From positions 3,258,001 through 3,322,000 of the forward strand of contig NZ_CP162599.1 in the NCBI RefSeq assembly GCF_040958695.1: DNA of 64,000 bases, given 5' to 3'. The stretch comes from Ornithinibacillus sp. 4-3 (GTDB lineage Bacteria > Bacillota > Bacilli > Bacillales > Amphibacillaceae). A program made the translations under genes and the position numbers. The stretch's first letter is position 1, and each line of letters opens with the position of its first letter. This document shows, in pieces, positions 53,662 through 61,693 of the stretch. The notes beneath the pieces are model-generated. The model saw only the letters and a list, made by a program, of their open reading frames with translations, did no database searches and was not told the origin of the DNA.

Positions 53662-54324
53662 ATGCTGTACCATACACGTTATTTAACCTTAACAGATATA
53701 GATATTATCTTAGAATTGCAATCTAAAGTGGTTCAAGCACTAGATTCAACGGCTACATTACAACCTTTATCCGCGGAAGAATTTACTACTATCCTCTCTG
53801 AAGATAAATTGATGATTGGAATGTTTGATGAAGAACGTCTTATCTCTTTTCGTGCATTGCTTATTCCTAAACTGGATGATCCATACGGTCATTTAGGATT
53901 AGATGTTGGCATTCCAGAAAATGAGTTATCCAAAGTGATTTACTCTGAAGTATCTGTAGTTGATCCTGATTACCGTGGCAAGCGATTACAAACGCAAATG
54001 GGATTATATTTATTTGAAAGAATAGATACAGAAAAGTTCTATCATGTTTGTGCAACCGTAGCACCACATAACATCCCTAGCTTACTAGATAAATTAATGT
54101 TAGGAATGGAAATTAGAGCCTTGAAGGAAAAATATAGTGGAAAATTACGTTATATTTTATACAAGGATTTACGTAAGAAAGATGAATCTATTTCAACTGA
54201 GGATGTTACCTTAGTAGATTTAGAGGATATTGATGCTCAGCAAAAGATGTTAAATGAAGGATTTGCTGGAGCTTTATTCATTAAAGACGCGGGTAAATTA
54301 TCTATCGGATATCGAAAACTTTAA
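53662..54324 (+). CDS. GNAT-fold protein, putative acetyltransferase
   Basis: 220 aa. GNAT pattern: early helix after R-Y-L-T-L-T-D-I-D, strand L-I-S-F-R-A-L-L-I-P, then V-I-Y-S-E-V-S-V-V-D-P-D-Y-R-G-K-R-L-Q-T-Q-M (acetyl-CoA pyrophosphate loop R-G-K-R-L-Q-T) and F-Y-H-V-C-A-T-V-A-P-H-N-I-P-S-L. The last 60 residues extend beyond a minimal GNAT domain. Similar proteins beside peptide-use genes exist, but the substrate is unknown. ATG at 53662; the site (AGGATG) is weak. Divergent from SBP 8, convergent with the next gene. Confidence 0.78.
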   Translation: MLYHTRYLTLTDIDIILELQSKVVQALDSTATLQPLSAEEFTTILSEDKLMIGMFDEERLISFRALLIPKLDDPYGHLGLDVGIPENELSKVIYSEVSVVDPDYRGKRLQTQMGLYLFERIDTEKFYHVCATVAPHNIPSLLDKLMLGMEIRALKEKYSGKLRYILYKDLRKKDESISTEDVTLVDLEDIDAQQKMLNEGFAGALFIKDAGKLSIGYRKL

Positions 54325-54344
54325 TATACAGAAAGTTAGGTAAT

Positions 54345-54387
54345 AAAGGAAAGAACTTAGGTATAAACTAATTTCTTTCCTTTTATT
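54345..54387. terminator. Bidirectional terminator after the GNAT gene
   Basis: Perfect 11-bp stem (AAAGGAAAGAA and complement), 17-nt loop, TTTATTTAA on the plus side; it abuts the stop codon of the convergent 421-aa gene. Confidence 0.68.
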
Positions 54388-55652
54388 TAATATTTTCCTA
54401 ACTCAACATCATAATCCCTTTGTTCCAAGAAAGCTTCAATATATGGGAAGACTTCAAAATATGCATGTTTTTTCGCATGACGGACATAATGCTTCAATAC
54501 ATTTTCTTCATATTCATATTGGTCCATTAAATACCCTTCATCATTTGGTTCCAATAAAGTCACAAGCAGCTTACTGATTTCTTCGAATTGTTCCTTTGAT
54601 ATTTCCCTCTCATACAAAATGACATCCATTTCACTTTTTTCAGCACATGCAATGGCAACAGCTTGACGTTTTATTTTTTCATTCCAGGACTGCTTCAAAA
54701 ACCAGGATTTTCTTTCTTCTGTTAAAGGAATTAATTCATGCATTAGGGTTACTTTTCCCCAGCCTTTTAGTTTCTCTGCCAATTCCCATAATAACTCTTG
54801 TCTATGATACAATGGGAATATTGCATAACGAGTAAATTCCTCGTGTAAAGCGATTTTCTTTAAAAATTGTTCATCTTCTGTTTTATTGGTAGTGCCGATA
54901 AGTAATAATGCAAATTTTACTACCTCACGATGTGCTGCATGATTTAAGAACCAGTTTGCTTCCTCGTGTAAGGCATTCATATCTATTTCCGATTCCTTTA
55001 ACTGATTAACAAGCTCTCCCCCAAACTCCATTACATGTTCATCTAGTACTTTTTCATAAGTAGATTTACGAGTTTCGTTCGTTGGATTTTCAACTTGTTT
55101 TTGAAGAAGTTTAACTAAATTACCGACATACATTGGAGTATGTGCTTCATAACCTAATAAATCACGATACCCTGGCTCTACATCTTCCACATCTTCTAAT
55201 AGAAGATATTCTTTATCTGGTAGGTTTTCATCTACTATTCGTCCATGTTCTTCCACTTGGTGGATAATCCAAGGAACAATTGCTGTTTTTTGTTCCCATG
55301 GTGCAATGATTTCGATCTTCATTTTCTCTTTTAAAACAACTTCTCTTCCTACCTTAATTTGAATATGTAGCTGAGTTAATCCGCTAAATTTCACTTCTAC
55401 TTTCTTTGTCTCCCCAGTTTGTAGTGTTAACATTGCTGTTAATTTACTCACTGGAATAATATGTGACCAAAGAGACTTTCTTGTATTTTTAGCAACTTCT
55501 ACTTCATCAATAAATAGACTCTCTTCTTTAAGTGTATTTTTCACCTGAATCAGATGTCCCTGATAGCTAACTTCCCATGTTTTAGTAACACTTAGATCGA
55601 TATCCTTTGTTGCATTTTCCATCTCTTTTTTAAATGTTTCTTTGAAACCCAT
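54387..55652 (-). CDS. Protein of unknown function, 421 aa
   Basis: I do not recognise a family. ATG 55652 is chosen for AGAGGGAG 7-8 nt upstream; an in-frame ATG 57 nt earlier runs back into the repeat and has no site. Residues 1-130 look beta-rich (W-E-V-S-Y-Q-G-H-L-I-Q-V-K-N, E-V-K-F-S-G-L-T-Q-L-H-I-Q-I-K-V-G), possibly a small jelly-roll or PH-like domain. Residues 140-420 are alpha-helical, acidic and rich in Leu/Glu, like a helical-repeat solenoid (L-E-D-V-E-D-V-E-P-G-Y-R-D-L-L-G, Q-E-L-L-W-E-L-A-E-K-L). No signal peptide or membrane segment. Monocistronic. Confidence 0.75.
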   Translation of the reverse strand: MGFKETFKKEMENATKDIDLSVTKTWEVSYQGHLIQVKNTLKEESLFIDEVEVAKNTRKSLWSHIIPVSKLTAMLTLQTGETKKVEVKFSGLTQLHIQIKVGREVVLKEKMKIEIIAPWEQKTAIVPWIIHQVEEHGRIVDENLPDKEYLLLEDVEDVEPGYRDLLGYEAHTPMYVGNLVKLLQKQVENPTNETRKSTYEKVLDEHVMEFGGELVNQLKESEIDMNALHEEANWFLNHAAHREVVKFALLLIGTTNKTEDEQFLKKIALHEEFTRYAIFPLYHRQELLWELAEKLKGWGKVTLMHELIPLTEERKSWFLKQSWNEKIKRQAVAIACAEKSEMDVILYEREISKEQFEEISKLLVTLLEPNDEGYLMDQYEYEENVLKHYVRHAKKHAYFEVFPYIEAFLEQRDYDVELGKY

Positions 55653-55703
55653 CTCTTTCTCCCTCTGTTTCATTTTTACTGTGAAACGATTAATAAAGTA
55701 AGA

Positions 55704-55945
55704 GTTCAAAAAGGTCAGTAAAAAGGACCGTCATCGGTTAAGTTCGCAACGTCACGCGAGCAACATCTGCCCTACTACATCCTGTACGTCTTAGCTCGTC
55801 GTGTGCGTCGAAAGTTCAAGGCAACGTAGCTTAGAGTAGCAGACTTGTGCGTGTTGTGATGACTTCGACGTTCGACACAGGACACGAGCGGAACTTAGTC
55901 GAAGTTCCTCCTTTTCGATGTGTCATTTTTTTGGCCTTTTTGAAC
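55704..55945. repeat. Dispersed intergenic repeat B, with 13-bp terminal inverted repeats
   Basis: 242 bp, GC-richer than its surroundings, non-coding. Ends GTTCAAAAAGGTC (55704-55716) and GGCCTTTTTGAAC (55933-55945) are inverted with one mismatch. Inner sequence is also self-complementary in part (AAAAAGGA near 55720 with TCCTTTT near 55908; GTCGAA-type arms near 55808 and 55865-55902). It looks like a MITE-like or structured RNA-type element, different from repeats A and C. Confidence 0.65.
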
Positions 55946-55997
55946 ATCCTCTAGAAGAAAAGCGGACAAAATCATCACTCGATGACTTTGCCCACTA

Positions 55998-56276
55998 TTA
56001 TTCTACAAATTTAACGTCTGTGACCATTTCCCATTCATGGAGCGTATAATTTCTTGCTCCTAATGCAATGTAAGGATCTTCTTGCACCCATCCCTCTACT
56101 TGCTCTAAACTATCACCCACATAAATAATAAGACCACCGGCACCATCGAGAAAACGTCCATTCATTAATACTTTCTTTTGCTTTCGCATTTCTTCTAAAA
56201 ACTCCAAATGTGCTGGGCGATGAATTTTATTTTTCTCTTCATCCTTCATTGTAAGAAAAGCCGCAAAATACTTCAT
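55998..56276 (-). CDS. YciI family protein
   Basis: 92 aa: M-K-Y-F-A-A-F-L-T-M-K-D, R-P-A-H-L-E-F-L-E-E-M-R-K-Q-K-K-V-L-M-N-G-R-F-L-D-G-A-G-G-L-I-I-Y, W-V-Q-E-D-P-Y: a YciI dimeric alpha/beta-barrel (ferredoxin-like) with the conserved H-L and D-P-Y positions. Possible small enzyme; no defined function. ATG 56276 has AAGGAGG 7 nt upstream; a longer in-frame form from 56345 has a weaker site. Downstream of adenine deaminase, same strand, 141 nt apart. Confidence 0.88.
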   Translation of the reverse strand: MKYFAAFLTMKDEEKNKIHRPAHLEFLEEMRKQKKVLMNGRFLDGAGGLIIYVGDSLEQVEGWVQEDPYIALGARNYTLHEWEMVTDVKFVE

Positions 56277-56417
56277 CTCTTTTCCTCCTTGTAATAAAGT
56301 GATTGGATAGGCTGTTTGCTTCTTTTGGTTGAGCTCTACTAACATAAAACAGCCTATTACGCATAATAAATTATTTAATTAAATCATATCATGGAGAAAT
56401 GATCTATCCTATTCCTT

Positions 56418-58187
56418 TTATACAAATAGGGAAATAAATTCTTGTTTATTTACATCTACTAATCCAAGGTCACTTACTCGCACTTCTGGGATAACTGTTA
56501 AGCTAATGGATGAGAAAGCCATTACAGGTGAACGTCGTCCCACTTTGACACCCATTTCTAGCGCTTTTTGAGCAAAGTTTTCTACCTTAGGTGCTAATTC
56601 TTCAATTGGTTCTGGAGCCATTAAACCTGCAAGTGGTAATTCTACTGTTGCTACGGTGTTACCATCTTTTACAAGGCATAATCCTCCACCACTTGCTTTT
56701 ATTTGTTCAGCCGCAGCTAGCATATCACTAGGATTTTTTCCTGCTACTACTAGATTATGACTATCATGTGCCATTGTTGTTGCATATGCGCCTTCACGTA
56801 AACCTGCATTTTTCATCACTGCTACAAATGGTTTACGATTTTGACCATGTCTACCAGTCACAGAAATAAAAATACAATCTTCTGGTAGCTTAGAAACTTT
56901 CCCATCTACTACGTCTACTTCCACTGTATCTAGTGTTGTAATTCCAATTTTAGTTACTTCCACTGTATGAATAGTTGCCTTTCCGTTTTCTATTGGAGCC
57001 TTAATCATAAAGTCTTCTTCTACTAATTCTGGAATTCTAACGGTATTAGGTAGTTGTAGAGGAGTAGGGCTCACAATTTCTTTCGTTACTTGTCCATCAG
57101 CAACTACTTGTTCTCCTTTTACATATACATCTGTGACTTCCATTGTTTCTAAGGAATCAACAAGCACTAAATCTGCTAGATATCCTGCAGCAATAGCTCC
57201 TACATCACGTAAGCCAAAGCGCATCGCCCCATTTAACGTTGCGTAACGAATAGCAAGAGCTGCCGGAATTCCTTCCTCAATACATCTGCGAATTACACGA
57301 TTCATCTGACCATTTTTAATGATGTCATGTGGCGCGATGTCATCTGTACACATTTGAACATTCGATGCATGTGGTAGTTGTTGTAGAGCCTGTGCAGCAA
57401 TGTCAGCAAATTTACTTACACTAGACTCACGAATATAAATATTCATGCCTGCTCGTAGTTTTTCAACAATCTCAGCTGTTCCACGACTTTCATGCTCTGA
57501 ATGCACACCAGCCGCTAGATACGCATGTAAATCACGTCCAGTCACACGCGGGGCATGTCCTTCATTAAGAACTTGATGCTCAAGACCTGTGTGGACGATA
57601 TCTGCCATGCGTTGATCTTGTTTAATTACTCCCGTATAATCCATTAATTCCGCAATTCCAACTACATCAGGCAAATCAAGGAGCTCTGCAATATCATCAG
57701 CTAAAAACTCCGCTCCAGCTGTCTCTATTCCTTGTACAGCTGGCACACAGGAAGGAATAGTTGTTAATACACGCACAGGTAGATTTTGACTTGCCTTAAC
57801 GATTTGTTTAACACCTTCTGCTCCCATTACATTCGCAATTTCATGTGGATCAATCACAGCAACAGTTGTTCCATGGCGGAGAACCGCACGAGCAAACATA
57901 TCTGGAGCCATCATTGTACTTTCAATATGTACATGCGCATCAATAAATCCAGGCATTGCATAAGATCCTTTTGCCGAAACTGCTCGCTCTCCTTCTATGT
58001 AAAATTGTGGTTTCCCATCTTCATAACGTGCAATCGCTGCAAAACGATCTTCTTTTATCCCAATATCTGCAACATAAATTTCTGCTGTAAATACATTCAC
58101 TAAATTGACTTCTCGGATTACTAAATCCATTGGAACATCGCCTCTAGCTGCTGCAACAATCTGTGTACGATCGATGTTTTTATTCAT
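56418..58187 (-). CDS. ade: Adenine deaminase
   Basis: 589 aa, full length. Amidohydrolase TIM barrel: M-P-G-F-I-D-A-H-V-H-I-E-S-T-M near residue 79 (metal-binding His pair and Glu), V-I-D-P-H-E-I-A-N near 111, N-E-G-H-A-P near 211, T-D-D-I-A-P near 281. The C-terminal AdeC-specific domain has A-T-T-M-A-H-D-S-H-N-L near 481. It converts adenine to hypoxanthine plus ammonia for purine salvage or nitrogen supply. Behind AGGAGG. It follows an SBP gene with a strong hairpin between; no purine (PurR/xpt-type) riboswitch is visible in the 120-nt gap. Confidence 0.95.
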   Translation of the reverse strand: MNKNIDRTQIVAAARGDVPMDLVIREVNLVNVFTAEIYVADIGIKEDRFAAIARYEDGKPQFYIEGERAVSAKGSYAMPGFIDAHVHIESTMMAPDMFARAVLRHGTTVAVIDPHEIANVMGAEGVKQIVKASQNLPVRVLTTIPSCVPAVQGIETAGAEFLADDIAELLDLPDVVGIAELMDYTGVIKQDQRMADIVHTGLEHQVLNEGHAPRVTGRDLHAYLAAGVHSEHESRGTAEIVEKLRAGMNIYIRESSVSKFADIAAQALQQLPHASNVQMCTDDIAPHDIIKNGQMNRVIRRCIEEGIPAALAIRYATLNGAMRFGLRDVGAIAAGYLADLVLVDSLETMEVTDVYVKGEQVVADGQVTKEIVSPTPLQLPNTVRIPELVEEDFMIKAPIENGKATIHTVEVTKIGITTLDTVEVDVVDGKVSKLPEDCIFISVTGRHGQNRKPFVAVMKNAGLREGAYATTMAHDSHNLVVAGKNPSDMLAAAEQIKASGGGLCLVKDGNTVATVELPLAGLMAPEPIEELAPKVENFAQKALEMGVKVGRRSPVMAFSSISLTVIPEVRVSDLGLVDVNKQEFISLFV

Positions 58188-58262
58188 GGTCCTTTTCCTC
58201 CTTTTGAAATGAAAAAAGTTTATGATTATGTTTAATTAGCTTTACTTTTAATCCTAACACAA

Positions 58263-58293
58263 ATTCGCTCTTAGCTGTATGCTAAGAGCGAAT
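58263..58293 (-). promoter_or_regulatory. Intergenic hairpin between SBP 9 and adenine deaminase genes
   Basis: Perfect 13-bp stem (ATTCGCTCTTAGC and complement) with a 5-nt loop; minus-direction tail TTTGTGTTAGG, a weak U-tract. Placement like the hairpins at 2062 and 44061. Confidence 0.65.
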
Positions 58294-58307
58294 AGTAAAG
58301 CATCCAT

Positions 58308-59888
58308 TTATTTGTTAACTTTTGTATTCCAGAAAATTGCTCCAGAGAATGTTGTAAATCCTTCTACTTTTGCAGAAGCCGCATGGAACATACTATATCC
58401 ACCTAAAATAGATACTGGAACATGCTCTTCCCATGCATATTGTTGTATATCATCCCAGATTTGTTTTGCTTCTTCCTGACTTTCTGAAGTTTCTATTGCA
58501 CTTAATTGTTCTAAAATCTTATCATCATTTACGCCACCACCCCAAGTAGGGCTTAATGCTAATAATTGTGGCGGTGTACTAACTACAGATGAACCAGTAA
58601 TAAACATATTCCACGTGCTTAAATCCTCACGCATTTTAAACATTGTTGGCATATCATACACTTCTAATTCTACCTCAATACCAATTTCTTTTAGCTGCTG
58701 TTGAATAACAACAGATGAATTATAAATTACGTCATCATCACGTGTTGAAATAATTGTAAGTGTTTCTCCATTATATCCAGCTTCGTCTAATAACTGTTTA
58801 GCTTTATCAGGATCTGCTTGGTTGTAATACTCTATACCCGCTTCACTATTCCAAGCCTCAATATCTTTATGCATGTAGCCTGGGCTTAACCAATATAAAT
58901 CCTCTGTTACTACTGCACCTAACATAATTTCATCCATGTCTAATGCTGCATTGATCGCTTGACGCATTTTTGGATCGGTTACTAGACCTTCTCCTTTATT
59001 ATACACAAGCATCAGCTCACCATGTGTTGCTGGATAAGGCTCTACATTCTCATCATTTGCTATTTGCTCATAATCATCGTTTGGAATTTGGTACGCGATA
59101 TCATATTCACCTGTTTTTAAACCTGCTAATCGAGTGGAAGCATCTGTAACAATATGTACATAAATATCTTGTACTAATGCTTCACGTTTACCTGCTAAAC
59201 CATCTGGCTCATCTTCTAGCGCGCTATATTCATCATACTTTTCGAAATGAATATATTGATCTTGCTTCCATTCTACAAATTTAAATGGTCCTGTTCCAAT
59301 GTATTCTTCAACACCTTCTGCTGGGGCAGCTTCAACAATTTCCTTAGGCATAATCGCCGCTGCTTGTTTAGAAGATGCTAATGTATCTAATGTTAAAGAG
59401 GAAGGCTTCGCTAATTGTAGTACTACTGTATATTCATCTTCTTCCGTCCATACTGCATCATTAAAAATATTTCCTGTTATTGTAGATTTTTCCATCCAAC
59501 GGTCCATAGAAGCAACAACATCTTCTGCTTTCATTTCTTTACCATTATGGAATTCTACACCTTGTCTTAATTTAAATGTATAGGATAATCCATCTTCACT
59601 AACATCAATAGAATCTGCTAACATAGGTACAGGCTTATATGCCGAATCATTTGTTACTAAAGTTTCAAACATTAACCTACCAATATCACGTGACTGGATT
59701 CCTGTATCCATCGGTTGATCAAGTGTTGCAGGTGCTGAATAAAGCGCAACATGAAGTTCATCTTCTGTAGCATCAGCTGAATTTTCCGTACCTTCTTCAT
59801 CTGCGCCTTTATCATCTGACGAACAGCCAATTAATGCAACGGTAAAAATAAAGACCACTAAAACTTGAAATAATCTGCGAAACAACAT
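58308..59888 (-). CDS. Peptide-type ABC transporter substrate-binding lipoprotein (SBP 9)
   Basis: 526 aa. Lipobox L-I-G-C with Cys22, acidic linker, then L-Y-S-A-P-A-T-L-D-Q-P-M-D-T-G-I-Q-S-R-D (Ala-Pro-Ala where relatives have Gln-Pro-Pro), KLRQGVEFHNGKEM, DVVASMDRWME, EYIGTGPFKFVEWKQDQYIH, TRLAGLKTGEYD, GAIFWNTKVNK. TLDQP places it with SBPs 1 and 2, 53 kb away. ATG behind AGGAGG. Same-strand adenine deaminase follows after a hairpin. Confidence 0.9.
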   Translation of the reverse strand: MLFRRLFQVLVVFIFTVALIGCSSDDKGADEEGTENSADATEDELHVALYSAPATLDQPMDTGIQSRDIGRLMFETLVTNDSAYKPVPMLADSIDVSEDGLSYTFKLRQGVEFHNGKEMKAEDVVASMDRWMEKSTITGNIFNDAVWTEEDEYTVVLQLAKPSSLTLDTLASSKQAAAIMPKEIVEAAPAEGVEEYIGTGPFKFVEWKQDQYIHFEKYDEYSALEDEPDGLAGKREALVQDIYVHIVTDASTRLAGLKTGEYDIAYQIPNDDYEQIANDENVEPYPATHGELMLVYNKGEGLVTDPKMRQAINAALDMDEIMLGAVVTEDLYWLSPGYMHKDIEAWNSEAGIEYYNQADPDKAKQLLDEAGYNGETLTIISTRDDDVIYNSSVVIQQQLKEIGIEVELEVYDMPTMFKMREDLSTWNMFITGSSVVSTPPQLLALSPTWGGGVNDDKILEQLSAIETSESQEEAKQIWDDIQQYAWEEHVPVSILGGYSMFHAASAKVEGFTTFSGAIFWNTKVNK

Positions 59889-59961
59889 TTCACTTCCTCC
59901 TAATATAATTGGTTTTAAAGTTGTTTATAAACCATTCATTTTCATATAAAACGACTCCAAT

Positions 59962-59989
59962 ATAATACCATATTACAAGAAAATGTCGA
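59962..59989 (-). promoter_or_regulatory. Promoter of SBP 9
   Basis: Minus strand -35 TCGACA (59989-59984), 16-nt spacer, -10 TATTAT (59967-59962). The rest of the 59889-60223 gap is AT-rich. I see no T-box, riboswitch or clear plus-strand promoter for the threonine synthase gene in it. Confidence 0.55.
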
Positions 59990-60223
59990 ACTATTTCTAA
60001 AGAAATCGAAAAATCTTTAGGCTAAATGTCATTACTATGGAAATATTTGTAATTGCAGTAGATTACTTTTTTTCTTTCCATAATCTTATCATTTCTACTT
60101 ACATACCCGAACCTTAACATTACTACTAAATCAAAACTTCTACTTACAAAGATTTACTTATGAACCTATTTGCACTAAAATTAGAAATAGATTTAAAATT
60201 AAAATGATTTGGAGGTATTTCTA

Positions 60224-61432
60224 ATGGAATACAGTTACATATCTCATCTCTATTGTCCAAAATGTCATGAAACATATGACCATCAAGCGATTAATAACCT
60301 TTGTAAATGTGGAGCGCCTTTACTTGTCCAATATGACTTAGAGGCATTAAAAAAAGACGGATACCGTCCAGAGCAGCTAAAAGGACGTGAACCATCTCTT
60401 TGGCGTTATCATGAATTACTTCCTGTTACAGATCCAGCAAATGTTGTTACCGTTGGTGAAGGAATGACTCCTTTAATCCCAATGCCAACTTTAGGAAAAC
60501 AAATGGGTATTGATAATTTATATATGAAGGATGAAGGAATCATCCCTACAGGTTCATTTAAAGCACGTGGCGCAGCTGTAGGCGTTTCTAAAGCAAAAGA
60601 AGTAGGTGTCGAGGAGCTCGCTATGCCAACAAATGGTAATGCAGGAGCTGCTTGGGCATTATATGCAGCACGTGCTGGCATGAAGACTAGTATTATCATT
60701 CCAAAAGATGCACCAACCATCCAACGTAATGAGATGGCAGCAGCTGGTTCCAATCTATTTTTGGTTAAAGGACTTATTAGTGATGCAGGAAAAATTGTTG
60801 GAAAAGCTATTCAGGAAAAAGGGCTTTTTGATGCTTCTACATTAAAAGAACCTTATCGTATTGAAGGTAAGAAAACGATGGGACTTGAAATAGCAGAACA
60901 ATTCAATTGGAAAATGCCTGATGTCATTTTATATCCTACAGGTGGCGGAGTCGGTGTCATTGGTATTTATAAAGCATTGAATGAATTAAAAGAGCTTGGT
61001 TGGGTTGAAGGTGATCTACCACGTTTAGTGGCCGTACAAGCAGAAAATTGTGCACCAATCGTAAAAGCTTGGGAAAAGAAAAAGGACGAGTCTGAATTCT
61101 GGGAGAACTCAGATACGATCGCTTTTGGAATTAATGTACCGAAAGCACTTGGAGACTTCCTTGTACTTGATGCTATCTATAAAACAAATGGTTGTGCAAT
61201 TGCTATTGAAGATGAAGCTACATTAGAAGAAGGATTAAGTATTGCCGCTACAGAAGGAAGCTTTATCTGTCCTGAAGGTGCTGCTGCATTTGTTGCAGCA
61301 AGACGTTTACGTGAAAGCGGATGGATTAAAGAAGATGAAACAGTCGTTGTCCTTAATACAGGAGCAGGCATTAAATATCCTGATACTGTTCAAGTTGATG
61401 TTCCAGTGCTTGAAAAAGATGGAAGTATTTAA
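60224..61432 (+). CDS. thrC: Threonine synthase (PLP-dependent)
   Basis: 402 aa from ATG 60224 (GGAGG 8 nt upstream). N-terminal Cys4 ribbon (C-P-K-C ... C-K-C-G, residues 9-32) as in archaeal/Bacillus-type threonine synthases. PLP Lys in T-G-S-F-K-A-R-G-A near residue 110, phosphate-binding G-G-G-V-G-V near 245. It converts O-phosphohomoserine to threonine. The stand-alone position, without hom or thrB, leaves room for another beta-replacement or elimination activity (threonine deaminase or diaminopropionate-type), but the ribbon and A-M-P-T-N-G-N-A-G-A-A-W block favour threonine synthase. Repeat C begins 1 nt after the stop. Confidence 0.85.
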   Translation: MEYSYISHLYCPKCHETYDHQAINNLCKCGAPLLVQYDLEALKKDGYRPEQLKGREPSLWRYHELLPVTDPANVVTVGEGMTPLIPMPTLGKQMGIDNLYMKDEGIIPTGSFKARGAAVGVSKAKEVGVEELAMPTNGNAGAAWALYAARAGMKTSIIIPKDAPTIQRNEMAAAGSNLFLVKGLISDAGKIVGKAIQEKGLFDASTLKEPYRIEGKKTMGLEIAEQFNWKMPDVILYPTGGGVGVIGIYKALNELKELGWVEGDLPRLVAVQAENCAPIVKAWEKKKDESEFWENSDTIAFGINVPKALGDFLVLDAIYKTNGCAIAIEDEATLEEGLSIAATEGSFICPEGAAAFVAARRLRESGWIKEDETVVVLNTGAGIKYPDTVQVDVPVLEKDGSI

Positions 61433-61433
61433 C

Positions 61434-61578
61434 GAAAAGCGCAGAGCGCCCGTTTAAAAACGTAGAGATTGGAGTGTCACAACCGAGATAAAGGAAACAC
61501 GGTGAGGTCACGAACCGATGTTGACTTATTGTAGGATGTGACGCGAAATCTCTTAGTTTTTGGCGCTCGGAGCTAGAC
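61434..61578. repeat. Dispersed intergenic repeat C, 145-bp imperfect palindrome
   Basis: Ends GAAAAGCGCAGAGCGCC and GGCGCTCGGAGCTAGAC are inverted (12 of 17). Pairing continues inward: AAAAAC...TAGAGATT near 61456 with AATCTCTTAG-TTTTT near 61550, and GTGTCACA near 61474 with TGTGACGC near 61537. GC-rich non-coding sequence. I recall this type (core GGAAACACGGTGAGGTCACG) as abundant in several Bacillaceae genomes; that is memory, not a search. Directly after a stop codon it can also act as a terminator. Confidence 0.7.
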
Positions 61579-61641
61579 ATGGCTACCTCTGAATAAGAAT
61601 AAATTTGCGCAAAACTCTTATACTTTCATATCTCATAAGAA

Positions 61642-61677
61642 AAACGGTATCCTCATTAACTAGTGAGAATACCGTTT
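61642..61677. terminator. Bidirectional terminator before SBP 10
   Basis: 14-nt arms with one mismatch (AAACGGTAT-x-CTCA), 8-nt loop; tails TTTCTTTC (plus) and TTTTTCTTATG (minus). Confidence 0.75.
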
Positions 61678-61693
61678 CTTTCATTCTATTTTA

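Noticed and set aside
58188..58307. Purine riboswitch ahead of adenine deaminase
   Set aside because: The gap holds just one simple hairpin; no three-way-junction elements are visible.
59889..60223. T-box or threonine leader ahead of threonine synthase
   Set aside because: No T-box core sequence, specifier loop or terminator hairpin was found.
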